From: DATFVA01 sp963771705
GTDB lineage: Bacteria; Bacteroidota; Ignavibacteria; Ignavibacteriales; Ignavibacteriaceae
NCBI GenBank assembly: GCA_963771705.1
Contig: CAVYUP010000014.1
Location: 620,001 to 684,000 of the forward strand
Length of the DNA stretch: 64,000 nucleotides
Direction of reading: 5' to 3'
A program made the translations under genes and the position numbers. Positions within the stretch are counted from its first letter, which is position 1; every line of letters starts with the position of its first letter. Below the pieces are notes generated by a model. The model was not told the DNA's origin and searched no databases. It worked only from the letters and a program-made list of their open reading frames with translations. Below, piece after piece: positions 44,824-54,544 of the stretch.

Positions 44824-46056
44824 TTATTCCCATTTTATTGCTTCAATTGTATTTATTTTAGCTGCTCTTTTAGCAGGGTAGAGAGAAGCAAGGAAAGTGA
44901 GAAGCAAAGACGCACCGCTTATGTAGAAAAAATCGCCTAATCTCAGCTGCAAAGGGAGAGAATCTATTTTATACTGTGTCGGATCAAGCGGATAAATATT
45001 ATACTTCAGCTGAAGAAAACAGATGAAATAGCCAAGGAGCAAGCCCGCTAAAGTACCTATGATACCTATAAGGATTCCCTCATACATAAATATTTTCAGT
45101 ATAGACCGGGGTTGTGCTCCCATAGAATTGAGGACCCCGATATCGCGTCTTTTTTCAATAACCGACATTGAGAGTGACCCGAGTATATTAAAAGAGGCAA
45201 CAGCGATTATCAGGCACAATATGATATAGGCAGTCCATCTTTCAATCTGCATTACGGAATACAGGTCACGGTGAAAATCATACCAGGTTTCAATCCTGTA
45301 GTCTTTAGCTGAAAGATGCTTTTGAAGTTCCGCCTTAACATCAAAAGATTCATCAATATCATTAAGTCTTATATCATATCCCTGAATATGATTCTGATAT
45401 CCCAGGAGATGCTGCGCAAATTTCAGTGAAGTAAAAATATAGGAATCATCATATTCATTATTAGTGGTACTATAAATACCTGAGAGCACAAAACTTTCTG
45501 TTTGAGGAGAAGAAAACTGAGTAACTGCCTTCTGGATTCCTGCAGGAGAGAGCAAGGTAAGAGTATCACCTATGAGCGCCTGAAGCTTATCAGCGAGATG
45601 GAGTCCCAGCACCATCTCAGGATAATTACCCTTCTTTCCGAGAGAATATTTTCCATACAGCATGCTTTTTTCAATATCATAAATACTTTCACCCGAACTT
45701 ACATCTATACCTTTCAGACTTACAACCTGAAACAATCCTGCCCGGTATACAAGCACTTTACCGCTTACATAAGGCGAATATTTCACAACTTCAGGATTTT
45801 CCTGCAGCACAGAATCGAGTACTGCAGCCGCGCGGCTATTATCGGGATTCAGGATCTCTACCCTGACGTGCGGATCAAAATTTATGAGGAATGAGGTAAC
45901 GAGGCTGCCGAATCCGTTGAACACAGAAAGGACGACAATAAGAGCTGCTACACCAATGGTAATACCACAGATAGAAAGAACTGAGATAATCGTAATAAAA
46001 TTGACCTTATGCTTGGAAATCAGGTAACGGCGTGCTATAAAATTCTCAAATTTCAT
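44824..46056 (-). CDS. lolE: LolC/LolE-family permease (second of pair)
   Basis: 410 residues. N-terminal helix after 'FENFIARRYLISKHKVNFIT', a periplasmic MacB-PCD-like domain (about 45-260), three C-terminal helices with the FtsX core ('VIEKRRDIGVLNSMGAQPRSILKIFMYEG') and 'LYPAKRAAKINTIEAIKWE' at the end. Works as a heterodimer with the upstream permease. Starts directly after the upstream stop. Which one is LolC and which LolE cannot be told, so the symbol is provisional. Confidence 0.85.
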   Translation of the reverse strand: MKFENFIARRYLISKHKVNFITIISVLSICGITIGVAALIVVLSVFNGFGSLVTSFLINFDPHVRVEILNPDNSRAAAVLDSVLQENPEVVKYSPYVSGKVLVYRAGLFQVVSLKGIDVSSGESIYDIEKSMLYGKYSLGKKGNYPEMVLGLHLADKLQALIGDTLTLLSPAGIQKAVTQFSSPQTESFVLSGIYSTTNNEYDDSYIFTSLKFAQHLLGYQNHIQGYDIRLNDIDESFDVKAELQKHLSAKDYRIETWYDFHRDLYSVMQIERWTAYIILCLIIAVASFNILGSLSMSVIEKRRDIGVLNSMGAQPRSILKIFMYEGILIGIIGTLAGLLLGYFICFLQLKYNIYPLDPTQYKIDSLPLQLRLGDFFYISGASLLLTFLASLYPAKRAAKINTIEAIKWE

Positions 46057-47274
46057 TTATCCGAACCTCAGGCTGTTAACCGGCTGGATGCGTGAAGCAA
46101 TGAATCCAGGAATTAATGATGCAGTTATACAGAGCAGAAATGTGAGAACTGATACTCCGGCGAACGTATACCATTTCAATAAAACAGGGACCGTAGAAAC
46201 AAAATAAACAGAAGAAGGAAGAGAAATAATATTAAACTCCAGCTGTATTCCCATTAATAACAAAGCAAGCAGGTTTCCAAGGATTATGCCTATAATGGCC
46301 AGAAAGATTCCCTGATAAATGAACACCGACGTAATCTGTCTGCTTGTTGCTCCAAGGGATTTCAGCATACCCACATCCCGTGTTTTTTCCAGCACTATCA
46401 TGAGCAACGTTCCGATAATATTAAAAACAGCAACTATAATAATTAATCCAAGCACTATAGGGATAGGTTTTTTCTGAAGATCAATCCAGGTAAAAATATT
46501 CCTATGTGTTTGATAAATAGAAGCAACTTTATGCGGGTAATGTAAATTCTCAGAAAGGTATTTTGTAAGGCTGTCGATCCGGGAAATATTATTAAGCTTG
46601 ATGTCATAGCCATTAACATTGTCGCCAAGTGAAAACAGGTTCTGAGCTGCTTTAAGGTTCACATAAGCAAAAAGGTCATCATATTCAGCCATTCCGCTCT
46701 CGAATATACCCGTAATCCTGAACTGTTCAATATTAGGAAGCGTTCCAGGTCCAGGTATCTTATCATTTTTAAGGGCAAAGACAGTAACCTTATCTCCCAG
46801 CCCCACAAGCAGTTTATCCGCCAGTTTTCTGCCGATAACCATGGAAGATGTATCAGCGAGGTCAAAATTTCCCGCAACTATGCTATTTCTAACTCTGAGG
46901 GCCTTATTCCCGGGGGTAATACCTTTAATATTCACACCCTCTTTCTGTTTTCTACTGCTGATAATAGCCAGTTTCGATATAAAAGGATTCACCTCTTTAC
47001 CATAGGGTGCTATCATCTGCTTTATTTTAGGAAGCATCTGCTTATAATCAGGGACAATAGTCCTGTAAGACGAAATAGTTATATGGGAATCAAAATCTAC
47101 AATTTTATTAGTAAGAGTATTTGCGAATCCTGTTAAAATACTCAATGCGATAATTAGTGTAGCGACCCCAAGCGCTATCCCGGTAATTGAGATTGAAGAT
47201 ATGAATGTAATAAACTTCGAACCTTTTTTAGAAAGGATAAATTTTTTCGAGACAAAAAAGGGGAATGACATCAA
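46057..47274 (-). CDS. lolC: LolC/LolE-family permease (first of pair)
   Basis: 405 residues. Same plan as its neighbour: 'PFFVSKKFILSKKGSKFIT', helix 1, periplasmic domain, then FtsX core 'VLEKTRDVGMLKSLGATSRQI' and final 'SLIPGFIASRIQPVNSLRFG'. Likely forms the LolCE membrane part with the next gene and LolD. No LolA or LolB gene lies nearby. The C/E assignment is provisional. Confidence 0.85.
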   Translation of the reverse strand: MMSFPFFVSKKFILSKKGSKFITFISSISITGIALGVATLIIALSILTGFANTLTNKIVDFDSHITISSYRTIVPDYKQMLPKIKQMIAPYGKEVNPFISKLAIISSRKQKEGVNIKGITPGNKALRVRNSIVAGNFDLADTSSMVIGRKLADKLLVGLGDKVTVFALKNDKIPGPGTLPNIEQFRITGIFESGMAEYDDLFAYVNLKAAQNLFSLGDNVNGYDIKLNNISRIDSLTKYLSENLHYPHKVASIYQTHRNIFTWIDLQKKPIPIVLGLIIIVAVFNIIGTLLMIVLEKTRDVGMLKSLGATSRQITSVFIYQGIFLAIIGIILGNLLALLLMGIQLEFNIISLPSSVYFVSTVPVLLKWYTFAGVSVLTFLLCITASLIPGFIASRIQPVNSLRFG

Positions 47275-47529
47275 ACAAATTCCGATATTACTTTTACAAT
47301 TTAATCAAGATTCAGAAGAGTTGAAAATGGCCGGAATTTCAACAGAACCCCTACTTTGCAATAGCAGTGACGGTTCGGACAAACCAGAGTAGGGAGGATG
47401 GAAAGGCCTGTATAATGCCGTAAAATGAAATATTAAAATTTATCCGGCAAATACATTGTTTTTTTACAAGATATGGAATATATTTGATACTCTTTTTTAA
47501 AAGAGATTGATTCGATTTAGTTCTTTACC

Positions 47530-47549
47530 ATCCCGATTTTCATCGGGAT
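47530..47549. other. hairpin upstream of tRNA cluster
   Basis: ATCCCGAT (47530-47537) pairs with ATCGGGAT (47542-47549) around a 4-nt loop, 18 bp before the first tRNA. It is not followed by a T-run. It may be part of the leader or a small repeat; no second copy was noticed in the window. Confidence 0.55.
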
Positions 47550-47567
47550 TCAATTTGAAAAGCAATT

Positions 47568-47643
47568 CGGGGCGTAGCGTAGCCCGGTTCATCGCGCCTG
47601 CTTTGGGAGCAGGAGGTCGCAGGTTCGAATCCTGCCGCCCCGA
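47568..47643 (+). tRNA. tRNA-Pro (anticodon TGG)
   Basis: Cloverleaf: acceptor CGGGGCG (47568-47574) with CGCCCCG (47636-47642), anticodon stem CCTGC/GCAGG with loop TTTGGGA and anticodon TGG at 47604-47606, T-loop GTTCGAAT. Discriminator A; CCA is not encoded. Confidence 0.95.
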
Positions 47644-47678
47644 CTATTGCAATTAACAATGTTCATTGATATTGAACT

Positions 47679-47754
<76 letters not shown>

Positions 47755-47757
47755 AAT

Positions 47758-47832
47758 GGTGAGCGTAGCTCAGTTGGTTAGAGCACCAGGTTGTGGCCCT
47801 GGGGGTCGTGGGTTCAAGTCCCATCGCTCACC
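47758..47832 (+). tRNA. tRNA-His (anticodon GTG)
   Basis: Includes the extra G(-1) at 47758 facing C73 at 47832, the identity mark of tRNA-His. Acceptor GTGAGCG with CGCTCAC, anticodon stem CCAGG/CCTGG, loop TTGTGGC with GTG at 47793-47795. CCA not encoded. Confidence 0.95.
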
Positions 47833-47863
47833 CGAACAGTTCTTAAAATATTGTGATTTTCAA

Positions 47864-47935
47864 GGCCCCATCGTCTAGTGGTTAGGACATCGCCCTTTCA
47901 CGGCGGTAACAGGGGTTCAAATCCCCTTGGGGTCA
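47864..47935 (+). tRNA. tRNA-Glu (anticodon TTC)
   Basis: Acceptor GGCCCCA (47864-47870) with TGGGGTC (47928-47934), anticodon loop CTTTCAC with TTC at 47897-47899, T-arm GGTTCAAATCC. Last of a four-tRNA transcript; CCA not encoded. Confidence 0.95.
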
Positions 47936-47939
47936 CTTT

Positions 47940-47970
47940 AGCTCCGGCAAACACCGGAGCTTTTTCTTTT
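47940..47970 (+). terminator. rho-independent terminator of the tRNA cluster
   Basis: AGCTCCGG (47940-47947) pairs with CCGGAGCT (47954-47961) across a 6-nt loop, followed by TTTTCTTTT. Directly behind tRNA-Glu. Confidence 0.93.
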
Positions 47971-48024
47971 AAACGTAAAATCAGGGGATTGCAAGAATAA
48001 AATCTTAGATTCAGAATCCTGCAT

Positions 48025-49014
48025 TTAAGTCTTTGTACCTATCATCAGGTCCGATCCATAGGAAGTATTATTTCTCTCGACTTCATTTATTCCAGCCGCC
48101 GCAAACCATTCTCTCATCTCTTCTTCAGTATAGGTATCACCTTTTTCTGTTCCGACAAGCATATTAAGAGCGAATAAAGCTCCGTGAGCCGGTTTAGTTC
48201 TGTCTGTGCTCATAATGAAATCATTTATAATAATCCGTCCGTTATTATTGAGAGCATTTGAGCATTTCTTAATAAGCGATTTATTCTCATCATAGCTATT
48301 GATGTGCACTATAGCTGACAGAAGAATTAAGTCGTACCCGCTCCCGAAATCATCGGAGAGATAATTTCCTTCAATGTAGCTGAACTTTTCATCCAGGTTT
48401 TCTTCATTTACATATTTTTTTGTAAGGGGTATAACATGAGGCAAATCGAAAACCACCGCATTAACGGACGGATCCTTTTTAGCAATTTCCATGGAAAATG
48501 CAGCTGATCCTCCGCCGACATCGAGCATCTTTTTTACTCCATTCAGATCAATCATCATAGCAAGAATTTTTCCCTGCTTAACACCCCGATGATGCATAGC
48601 TCTGATAAAAGCTTCCACCCACTCGGTTTTCTCACTCTTATTCTGATCACCTTTGAATGAGCTTCCCTTAATTACAGATTCAGTGAGGCAGCTCCATGTA
48701 CTCCAGAGATGATTTGTATGATACAGATTTCCCATAAAATCCGGTTTCCCCTCGACAAGGTATTTCGAAGCTGCATCACTGTTATAAAACTTGCCCTTTA
48801 CTTTTTTAAGCAGTCCCATTCCGCAGAGCGCATTCAGGAGCCTGTCCGCAGCGCGGGGATCAGCTTTCATTTCCTGGGCAGCATCGGAAGAGGACATCAT
48901 ATGATGGTCGAGTATTGAAAACAACCGAAGCTCAAAAGCTGTTAATAAAATGCGGCTTATCTGGAAAGCACCGGCCATATGCCGGATATCTTCAGAAGAA
49001 GTAATTTCATCCAT
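48025..49014 (-). CDS. SAM-dependent O-methyltransferase (winged-helix/class II type)
   Basis: 329 residues from ATG 49014 (AGAGGG upstream); codons further upstream to 49065 are open but non-family. The N-terminal helical/winged-helix dimerisation domain (about 10-90: 'AFELRLFSILDHH', 'DRLLNALCGMGLLKKV') is followed by a Rossmann methyltransferase with motif I 'MLDVGGGSAAFSMEIAK' and 'YDLILLSAIVH'. The fold is that of CrtF and acetylserotonin-type O-methyltransferases, but the conserved catalytic His region is not decisive, so the substrate is unknown. Monocistronic; faces the tRNA terminator. Confidence 0.85.
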   Translation of the reverse strand: MDEITSSEDIRHMAGAFQISRILLTAFELRLFSILDHHMMSSSDAAQEMKADPRAADRLLNALCGMGLLKKVKGKFYNSDAASKYLVEGKPDFMGNLYHTNHLWSTWSCLTESVIKGSSFKGDQNKSEKTEWVEAFIRAMHHRGVKQGKILAMMIDLNGVKKMLDVGGGSAAFSMEIAKKDPSVNAVVFDLPHVIPLTKKYVNEENLDEKFSYIEGNYLSDDFGSGYDLILLSAIVHINSYDENKSLIKKCSNALNNNGRIIINDFIMSTDRTKPAHGALFALNMLVGTEKGDTYTEEEMREWFAAAGINEVERNNTSYGSDLMIGTKT

Positions 49015-49259
49015 CTTCAACCCTCTTAAAGTTGTAATTTCTCCCAAACTTATTAAAAAAAACAATTAATTGGTGCAGTCCTTTGATAGAATTTTGGAAA
49101 ACAAAGACAAAGATGACCGACAAAAAGAGAAAGTTTCATTCAAGAATCCCGAGACAGAGCAGCTTTTTCTTAAAATATTAAACCTAATCCGGATTTCTGA
49201 TGTTGAAATTCCTGGTACGTGTTTTGTCATATAGCCTATCATCATTTGAAGGAATTAAA

Positions 49260-50552
49260 ATGTCCAGTTATAAAATAAAATTCTTTGCAGGTTCACTTTT
49301 GACAGCAATCCTGTTGTTAACCAGTCTTAACTGCGGCGATAAAGGTGTTGCGACTCCTCCACCTACAGCAGTTAAAGTATTAGTTAAGTCTGCCATCGAT
49401 ACTTCCCGTGTAAGCGGCGCAAACGTGGTACTGTATGAGGCAAACAGCGGGGAGGCGATTATGCGTGCTGAATCGGGAACCGACGGTACCGTATTGTTTG
49501 ATAACCTTACAGCCGGCGGATATTATGTGAGAATAGCAGCGCAAGGATATAAAGAATTACCGATTGGAAGTGTAAGTCCGGTTCCATTCCAGGTCTCAAA
49601 ATACAATACCACGCAGCAGACATTTTTCCTGGATACACTGCAAGGGATTTTCGGTATGATCGACGGTCAGGTTGATCCTGCACAAGCAGGATATCTGATT
49701 GTTGCATCTTCAGCTTTAAATAATGAATTACATACCTATTCCGGTCCTGACGGATACTTCGCAATATTTAATGTTCCTTTTGCTGAATATATGGTATACG
49801 CAGTTAAATCAGGATTCAATGCAGCGGATACATCTGTGATAATTCTTAGGCCGGGCAATCCCGAAGCCAATGTCCGGATTATAATGAACCAGGCGTCCGG
49901 TTCAACACTTACAGGAATGGTTACCTTCCTGGCGGTGGAAAACGGGATAGTAGACGTTTCTCTGCTTGATAAAAATTCACTCTCGGTAGTGAGCGGATTA
50001 ACAACCACCATTAATACTGATAGAAACTACGAGTTGAATAACATCCCCCAAGGAGAATATACAGCCTGGGCTTCATACAAAAATGACGGCTATGTGATGG
50101 ATCCTGACTGGATATTTAAAAATCCCGGAGCACTAAATGTATCATTCAGCTCAGAGGCTAACTTAGAGCTCAATTTCAGTGTAACCGGTGCAATCAGTAT
50201 TGTATCGCCAACCAATCCTGATGCTGAGGTTATCCCTGTTCCAGCAGATTCTATTGAACCATTATTTATCTGGAACCCTTATCCCCAAGCCAAAGAATAT
50301 ATAATCGAGGTAAAAGATATGAACGGGATCGTGGTATGGGGAGGGTTTGACGAGAATGGTTTTATACGGCATTCTCAAATTCCGAGGACTTTTTCCAGTA
50401 TAAGATATAATTTTGACGGCTCTGCAACTACTGCACTTCAACATGGACAAATATATCAATGGAAGATTTATGCGGATAATGATATTGCTCCGGGAATACA
50501 AACGCTTCTTTCAAGCAGTGAAGATCTCAAAGGTCTATTCATAACACCTTAG
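49260..50552 (+). CDS. lipoprotein with carboxypeptidase-regulatory-like repeats
   Basis: 430 residues from ATG 49260 (GAAGGAA upstream). Signal peptide with a lipoprotein-like end (LLTSLNC, Cys25; Asn at -1 is atypical). Two or three Ig-like carboxypeptidase-regulatory domains in series: about 40-120 ('VSGANVVLYEANSGEAI', 'FDNLTAGGYYVRIAAQGY'), about 130-210 ('YSGPDGYFAIFNVPFAEYMVYAVKSGF') and about 215-300 ('NNIPQGEYTAWASYK'). The C-terminal part (about 320-430) is a further beta domain ('PLFIWNPYPQAKEYIIEVKD'). Likely a surface-exposed or periplasmic binding or structural lipoprotein. Confidence 0.75.
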   Translation: MSSYKIKFFAGSLLTAILLLTSLNCGDKGVATPPPTAVKVLVKSAIDTSRVSGANVVLYEANSGEAIMRAESGTDGTVLFDNLTAGGYYVRIAAQGYKELPIGSVSPVPFQVSKYNTTQQTFFLDTLQGIFGMIDGQVDPAQAGYLIVASSALNNELHTYSGPDGYFAIFNVPFAEYMVYAVKSGFNAADTSVIILRPGNPEANVRIIMNQASGSTLTGMVTFLAVENGIVDVSLLDKNSLSVVSGLTTTINTDRNYELNNIPQGEYTAWASYKNDGYVMDPDWIFKNPGALNVSFSSEANLELNFSVTGAISIVSPTNPDAEVIPVPADSIEPLFIWNPYPQAKEYIIEVKDMNGIVVWGGFDENGFIRHSQIPRTFSSIRYNFDGSATTALQHGQIYQWKIYADNDIAPGIQTLLSSSEDLKGLFITP

Positions 50553-50644
50553 AATAGACTCAGATATTTTGATTTACGAAGGGAATAAGGTAAAACGGCG
50601 GTGGATATGACGATGTTGAATCTGATCTTAGCAGACAGATAATA

Positions 50645-51030
50645 TTAAGTACGTTCCTCAGAGAAAGGATAGATCTTAAAAATACGGTCGACAGCATCAG
50701 TGATCTCCTCAGTTGTAAAAGGGATCGGCTGAAACAGACACCTCTTTTGAAGTCTGTTTTTTTCAAAGGAATCGTGTGGAGCCGTGGTAAAGAAGATGAT
50801 GGGGATATTAAACTCATCGCATATTTTCTCGGCCTCATCAAGGAGGTTTTTTGTTTTATCGAGTTTTAAATCCATCAAAACCAGGTCGGGATTCAATTTA
50901 TTTATCTTCCGGAGGTATCCTCATTATACGCGGAAGAATAACAATTGTGGCCAAGATCTTTGCAGATCATTTTCAAATCCATCGCAATCAAACTATTATT
51001 TTCAACTACAAGTATAAGTCTTTGTTTCAT
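50645..51030 (-). pseudogene. response regulator broken by one frameshift
   Basis: Two overlapping frames together make one receiver. From ATG 51030 the N-terminal third reads MKQRLILVVENNSLIAMDLK and runs to a stop about 43 codons on ('EDTSGR' then TAA). The rest continues in the -1 frame as 'KINKLNPDLVLMDLKL' through to 50645. A single missing base near 50905-50925 would restore about 128 residues. The phosphoacceptor Asp ('VLMDLKL') is present, but the Lys before Pro-Phe is Ile ('QPIPF'), an extra sign of decay. Either a young pseudogene or a sequencing error. Confidence 0.85.
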
Positions 51031-51130
51031 CGTTCCGACCTCAGCTAATAAGAATTATATTAATAAGCAAACCATGTAGAGTTGAAATAAAAGCAACATC
51101 AATAAAAAGTTAAGGATGCAGGAGATTCTA

Positions 51131-51427
51131 TTATTGGAAAACAGAGTTTTTTTCCAGAAGATAAATCAACTTACCATACGATAATCGGATTCCATCTTTG
51201 TCTTTAGGGGTAAACTTTCTCATACAGAAAGCGCAATAAAATGTACCTGCATCCGATTCAAAATTATGGCAGTAAATACATATTTTTTTACAATCGGGAC
51301 AGTAGGCATTAAAATTTTGGTCCCAGAGGAGGGCAAATGCTTTCCTGAGTTTATTGCTATAATGAGAACGGAGGAGCAGGAGGAGTGAGATTATTACAGC
51401 GGAAAATATTATGGTTATCATGATCAT
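51131..51427 (-). CDS. small membrane-anchored zinc-ribbon-like protein
   Basis: 98 residues. One N-terminal helix (about 3-20), then 'YCPDCKKICIYCHNFESDAGTFYCAFC', with paired cysteines (CPDC, CIYC, CAFC) of a rubredoxin/zinc-ribbon kind. No family recognised. It lies alone between the broken receiver and the mla operon. Confidence 0.6.
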   Translation of the reverse strand: MIMITIIFSAVIISLLLLLRSHYSNKLRKAFALLWDQNFNAYCPDCKKICIYCHNFESDAGTFYCAFCMRKFTPKDKDGIRLSYGKLIYLLEKNSVFQ

Positions 51428-51647
51428 TAAGATGAATATACTATATTTTTATTAAAGGGTACACAAAAAAATAAAATAACCCTGCTTTTGCCTCTGAAAG
51501 TAGTAATCCTATCTTGTGGAGGGGGACATTCTACCGACCGACTATTTCTTTCCTTACAGGACCTGCATCACCCAATAAATTTTATGTGTGAGGCTTAACA
51601 AATCCCTAAAGGTAAAATTAGCAAATTGTTAAAAATAATAGATTAAA

Positions 51648-52430
51648 ATGTTCAAAAAACTAACTATCAAAGTAGGGAAGTCGACTATTTCTTTCTTCAG
51701 TTCTATTGGAGATCTCGCTTTAATGAGTTTTAAAACAGCTTCGGCATTAAAAAAAGCGCCTACATACATGGAACAGGTAGTAAAGAGTTTCAATTATGTA
51801 GGAATAAATTCATTACCTCTTTTATTAACAAGTGCCGTGTTTATGGGTCTGGTTGTAGGATTGCAGGTTGGAATGGGATCGGGACCGCTCACTCCTCCAT
51901 GGGTTGAAGGAGGAATTATAATTAAGCTCGTATTACTTGAGATGGGTCCCATTGTGTTCGGTCTGCTCCTTGCGGGAAGAATAAGTGCTGGTATTGCAGC
52001 CGAAACAGGTGAAATGAATGTTACAGAACAGATAGACGCACTGCGGACTTCGGCAATTGATCCGGTGGAATATATTGTCATGCCAAGGTTACTAGCGGGT
52101 ATAATAGCGATTCCACTTCTTATTGTATGGGGTGACCTTATTTCTATTTTTTTTGGATTTGTTTCAACTCATTTTATTACAGGATTGTCGTGGCCGGGTT
52201 ATGTGAAAGGTATGAGAGGCGGATTCCATTCCACGGATATGTATACCTCAATTATCAAGGGTTTTGTCTTTGGCATAATTATAACTCAATTTGGCTGTTA
52301 CTTCGGTATAAATGCAAGGCATGGCGCTAAGGGAGTAGGCCGGGCAACAACCAATGCTGTCATCTGGGCATCGATAATTCTTATAATCGTCGACTACCTT
52401 TTATCAGGAATATTATCGCTGATATGGTAG
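51648..52430 (+). CDS. mlaE: MlaE-family ABC transporter permease
   Basis: 260 residues. Amphipathic N-terminus, then five or so helices with the MlaE hallmarks 'VGINSLPLLLTSAVFMGLVVGLQ', 'GPIVFGLLLAGRISAGIAAE', 'EIDALRTSAIDPVEYIVMPR'-like segment (here 'QIDALRTSAIDPVEY') and 'CYFGINARHGAKGVGRATTNAV'. Inner-membrane part of a retrograde phospholipid transporter. Overlaps mlaF by 7 bp. Confidence 0.94.
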   Translation: MFKKLTIKVGKSTISFFSSIGDLALMSFKTASALKKAPTYMEQVVKSFNYVGINSLPLLLTSAVFMGLVVGLQVGMGSGPLTPPWVEGGIIIKLVLLEMGPIVFGLLLAGRISAGIAAETGEMNVTEQIDALRTSAIDPVEYIVMPRLLAGIIAIPLLIVWGDLISIFFGFVSTHFITGLSWPGYVKGMRGGFHSTDMYTSIIKGFVFGIIITQFGCYFGINARHGAKGVGRATTNAVIWASIILIIVDYLLSGILSLIW

Positions 52431-53161
52431 AACTAAAAGACATATCAAAATCATTCGGGAGTAACAAGGTGCTCGACGAACTGAACCTGAAGATCCGTGA
52501 TAAAGAAGTACATACCGTAATAGGGCAGAGCGGAGTTGGAAAGTCTGTTCTAATGAAAATCCTTATCGGACTTATCAGACCAGACAGCGGAAAGATACTG
52601 GTAGATGATCAGGACATAAGTGATTATACTGAAGATGAACTGAATGAAAAAATAAGAATTAAAATAGGTGTAGTTTATCAAAATGGTGCGCTCTGGGATT
52701 CGTTGACAATAGGAGAAAATCTTAAGCTCGTCCTTAAAATAAAAAAGAACATTGAAGAAGAGGAGATGGAATCGATGGTGAAGGAGAGCCTGGAGATGGT
52801 TGATCTACCTGACTTAGAGGATAAATATCCAGAGGAATTAAGCGGCGGAATGAAAAAAAGGATTTCTATAGCAAGAGCAATGATCTTGAAGCCGAAGTAT
52901 ATTATTTATGATGAACCAGGGACAGGTTTAGACCCTGTCCTTACAAATATGGTAGATGATATGATAATAAAACTCAATGAAGAACATGAAATAACATCGC
53001 TTGTTATAAGTCATGACATTAAAAGCGCTGAAAAAATTTCTGACAAAATTAGTATGCTATATAAAGGAAAGATAATTAATACCTGCACAGCGGATGAATT
53101 ATGGGACCAGGAAAATGAAAAATTTAATAAATTTATCAATGGGGACGAGGACTTCCAATGA
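52424..53161 (+). CDS. mlaF: MlaF-family ABC transporter ATPase
   Basis: 245 residues. Walker A GQSGVGKS (34-41), Q-loop 'VYQNGALWDSLTIGENL' (the MlaF-type loop), signature LSGGMKKR (139-146), Walker B 'YIIYDEPGTGLDP' (159-171), H-loop 'LVISHD'. Energises the MlaE permease. Overlaps mlaD by 4 bp (ATGA). Confidence 0.94.
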   Translation: MVELKDISKSFGSNKVLDELNLKIRDKEVHTVIGQSGVGKSVLMKILIGLIRPDSGKILVDDQDISDYTEDELNEKIRIKIGVVYQNGALWDSLTIGENLKLVLKIKKNIEEEEMESMVKESLEMVDLPDLEDKYPEELSGGMKKRISIARAMILKPKYIIYDEPGTGLDPVLTNMVDDMIIKLNEEHEITSLVISHDIKSAEKISDKISMLYKGKIINTCTADELWDQENEKFNKFINGDEDFQ

Positions 53162-54030
53162 GCAAAAAACCCAACGAATTCTATATCGGTTTATCTGTTA
53201 TAGTGACAGTATTAGTAGTAATTGCAGTTATATTCTACCTGGAAAAGGACAATTTCCTTCAGGGAGGAATGACCATAAACATGATGGTTGAGGATGCTGC
53301 CGGAATAAGTTCGGGAGCCAATATATATTATAAAGGTCTAAAAGTAGGATCAGTAGGAGATACCAGGGTTACATCAAAAGGCATTCTCCTCAAACTCCAG
53401 ATATCCAAGCTTGATTCGATACCCGAAGATTCCAAGTTTGTAATTTCCTCCTCAAGTATTATAGGGGGAAAATCGGTTCAAATTAAGCCGGGCAATTCGA
53501 ATTCATACCTTGAGGATGGGAGTACAGTAAAAGGTCAACCAGGCGAAACACTTTCGGATATCATGCAAACAGCCGACAGCACAACAAGTGCGATAAAGCA
53601 GGCCGCGGGAAATATCGATACACTCACGAATGAAGATACACAAAGAAAAGTAAACAGAATATTAAACGGAGTGGAAGAATCTGTAAGGCTTATCAACCAG
53701 ACTTTGAAAAGCAGTCTTGATGATATAAATAAATCAGTAAAAAATATCAGAGAAATTACCAGCGAAAGCAAAGCGCCTATCGATACTATATTCCAGCGCC
53801 TCTCAATCTATACCGCCAAAATAAATACTTCATTAAGCAATATTGAAAAGGCAACCGATGACATAAAGGGGGCGGCATCCGGTTTAAATTCCGGAAAAGG
53901 CACTGCTGGAAAACTATTAACCGATGATGAACTTTATAATAAAATTAATAAAACTGTAGAGAACCTGAATAGTCTTATTGATGATATAAAAAATCATCCG
54001 GCGAAGTATGTTCATGTAAGTCTTTTCTAA
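53158..54030 (+). CDS. mlaD: MlaD-family MCE protein
   Basis: 290 residues. N-terminal anchor helix (about 8-27), one MCE domain (about 36-120, 'AAGISSGANIYYKGLKVGSVGDTRV', 'SSIIGGKSVQIKPG'), then a long helical tail (about 130-280) with heptad character. Forms the periplasmic ring that binds lipid. The operon has no MlaB, MlaC or MlaA here; they may be encoded elsewhere. Confidence 0.92.
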   Translation: MSKKPNEFYIGLSVIVTVLVVIAVIFYLEKDNFLQGGMTINMMVEDAAGISSGANIYYKGLKVGSVGDTRVTSKGILLKLQISKLDSIPEDSKFVISSSSIIGGKSVQIKPGNSNSYLEDGSTVKGQPGETLSDIMQTADSTTSAIKQAAGNIDTLTNEDTQRKVNRILNGVEESVRLINQTLKSSLDDINKSVKNIREITSESKAPIDTIFQRLSIYTAKINTSLSNIEKATDDIKGAASGLNSGKGTAGKLLTDDELYNKINKTVENLNSLIDDIKNHPAKYVHVSLF

Positions 54031-54198
54031 AAAAGAATGGTGTATTATACAAATTGATGTCAGACACAAATTTTAAGCCCATATCCTGTTAGTATTGTAA
54101 AAAAAGGGACTGGAATGATAATGGTTTGATAATACATTACTCGGAGATTTTCAAAATAAATAAAATGATTCATCGTAAATAAATAAAGGAGAAATAAG

Positions 54199-54534
54199 AT
54201 GTCGGAATTTCACGAGCCGCCTGAAGATCTGAGTCCTCAAACAAGAGATTTCAGAAGGGCACTGAACTCATTAAAAGAGGAGATAGAAGCTATTGACTGG
54301 TATCAGCAGCGGATCGATTCAACACAGGATGATCAACTTAAAAGAATAATTGAGCATAACAAACTTGAGGAAATGGAGCATGCAATGATGGCTCTCGAAT
54401 GGCTCCGTAGAAATATGACCGGATGGGATGAAAAAATGAAGCAATATTTATTTAAAGAAAATGATATTGTGGAGCTTGAAGAAGACAAAGCTCCTGCTGA
54501 ACAGGAAGACCTGGGAATTGGAAAAATAAAATAG
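54199..54534 (+). CDS. encapsulated ferritin-like protein (EncFtn)
   Basis: 111 residues. A short ferritin-like two-helix protein: 'SLKEEIEAIDWYQQRI' with Glu30/Trp34/Tyr35, and the E-x2-H motif Glu58-x2-His61 in 'LEEMEHAMMALEWLRRN', matching the iron-site residues of the Rhodospirillum EncFtn family. After a flexible acidic stretch the C-terminus ends 'EDLGIGKIK', an encapsulin cargo-loading peptide. It forms a ring-shaped decamer whose ferroxidase sites lie at dimer interfaces. The RBS is AAGGAG; encapsulin follows after 10 bp. Confidence 0.93.
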   Translation: MSEFHEPPEDLSPQTRDFRRALNSLKEEIEAIDWYQQRIDSTQDDQLKRIIEHNKLEEMEHAMMALEWLRRNMTGWDEKMKQYLFKENDIVELEEDKAPAEQEDLGIGKIK

Positions 54535-54544
54535 AGGAGAATAA

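Noticed and set aside
47530..47549. Terminator of an upstream gene in front of the tRNA cluster
   Set aside because: No plus-strand gene precedes it and no T-run follows; listed only as a hairpin.
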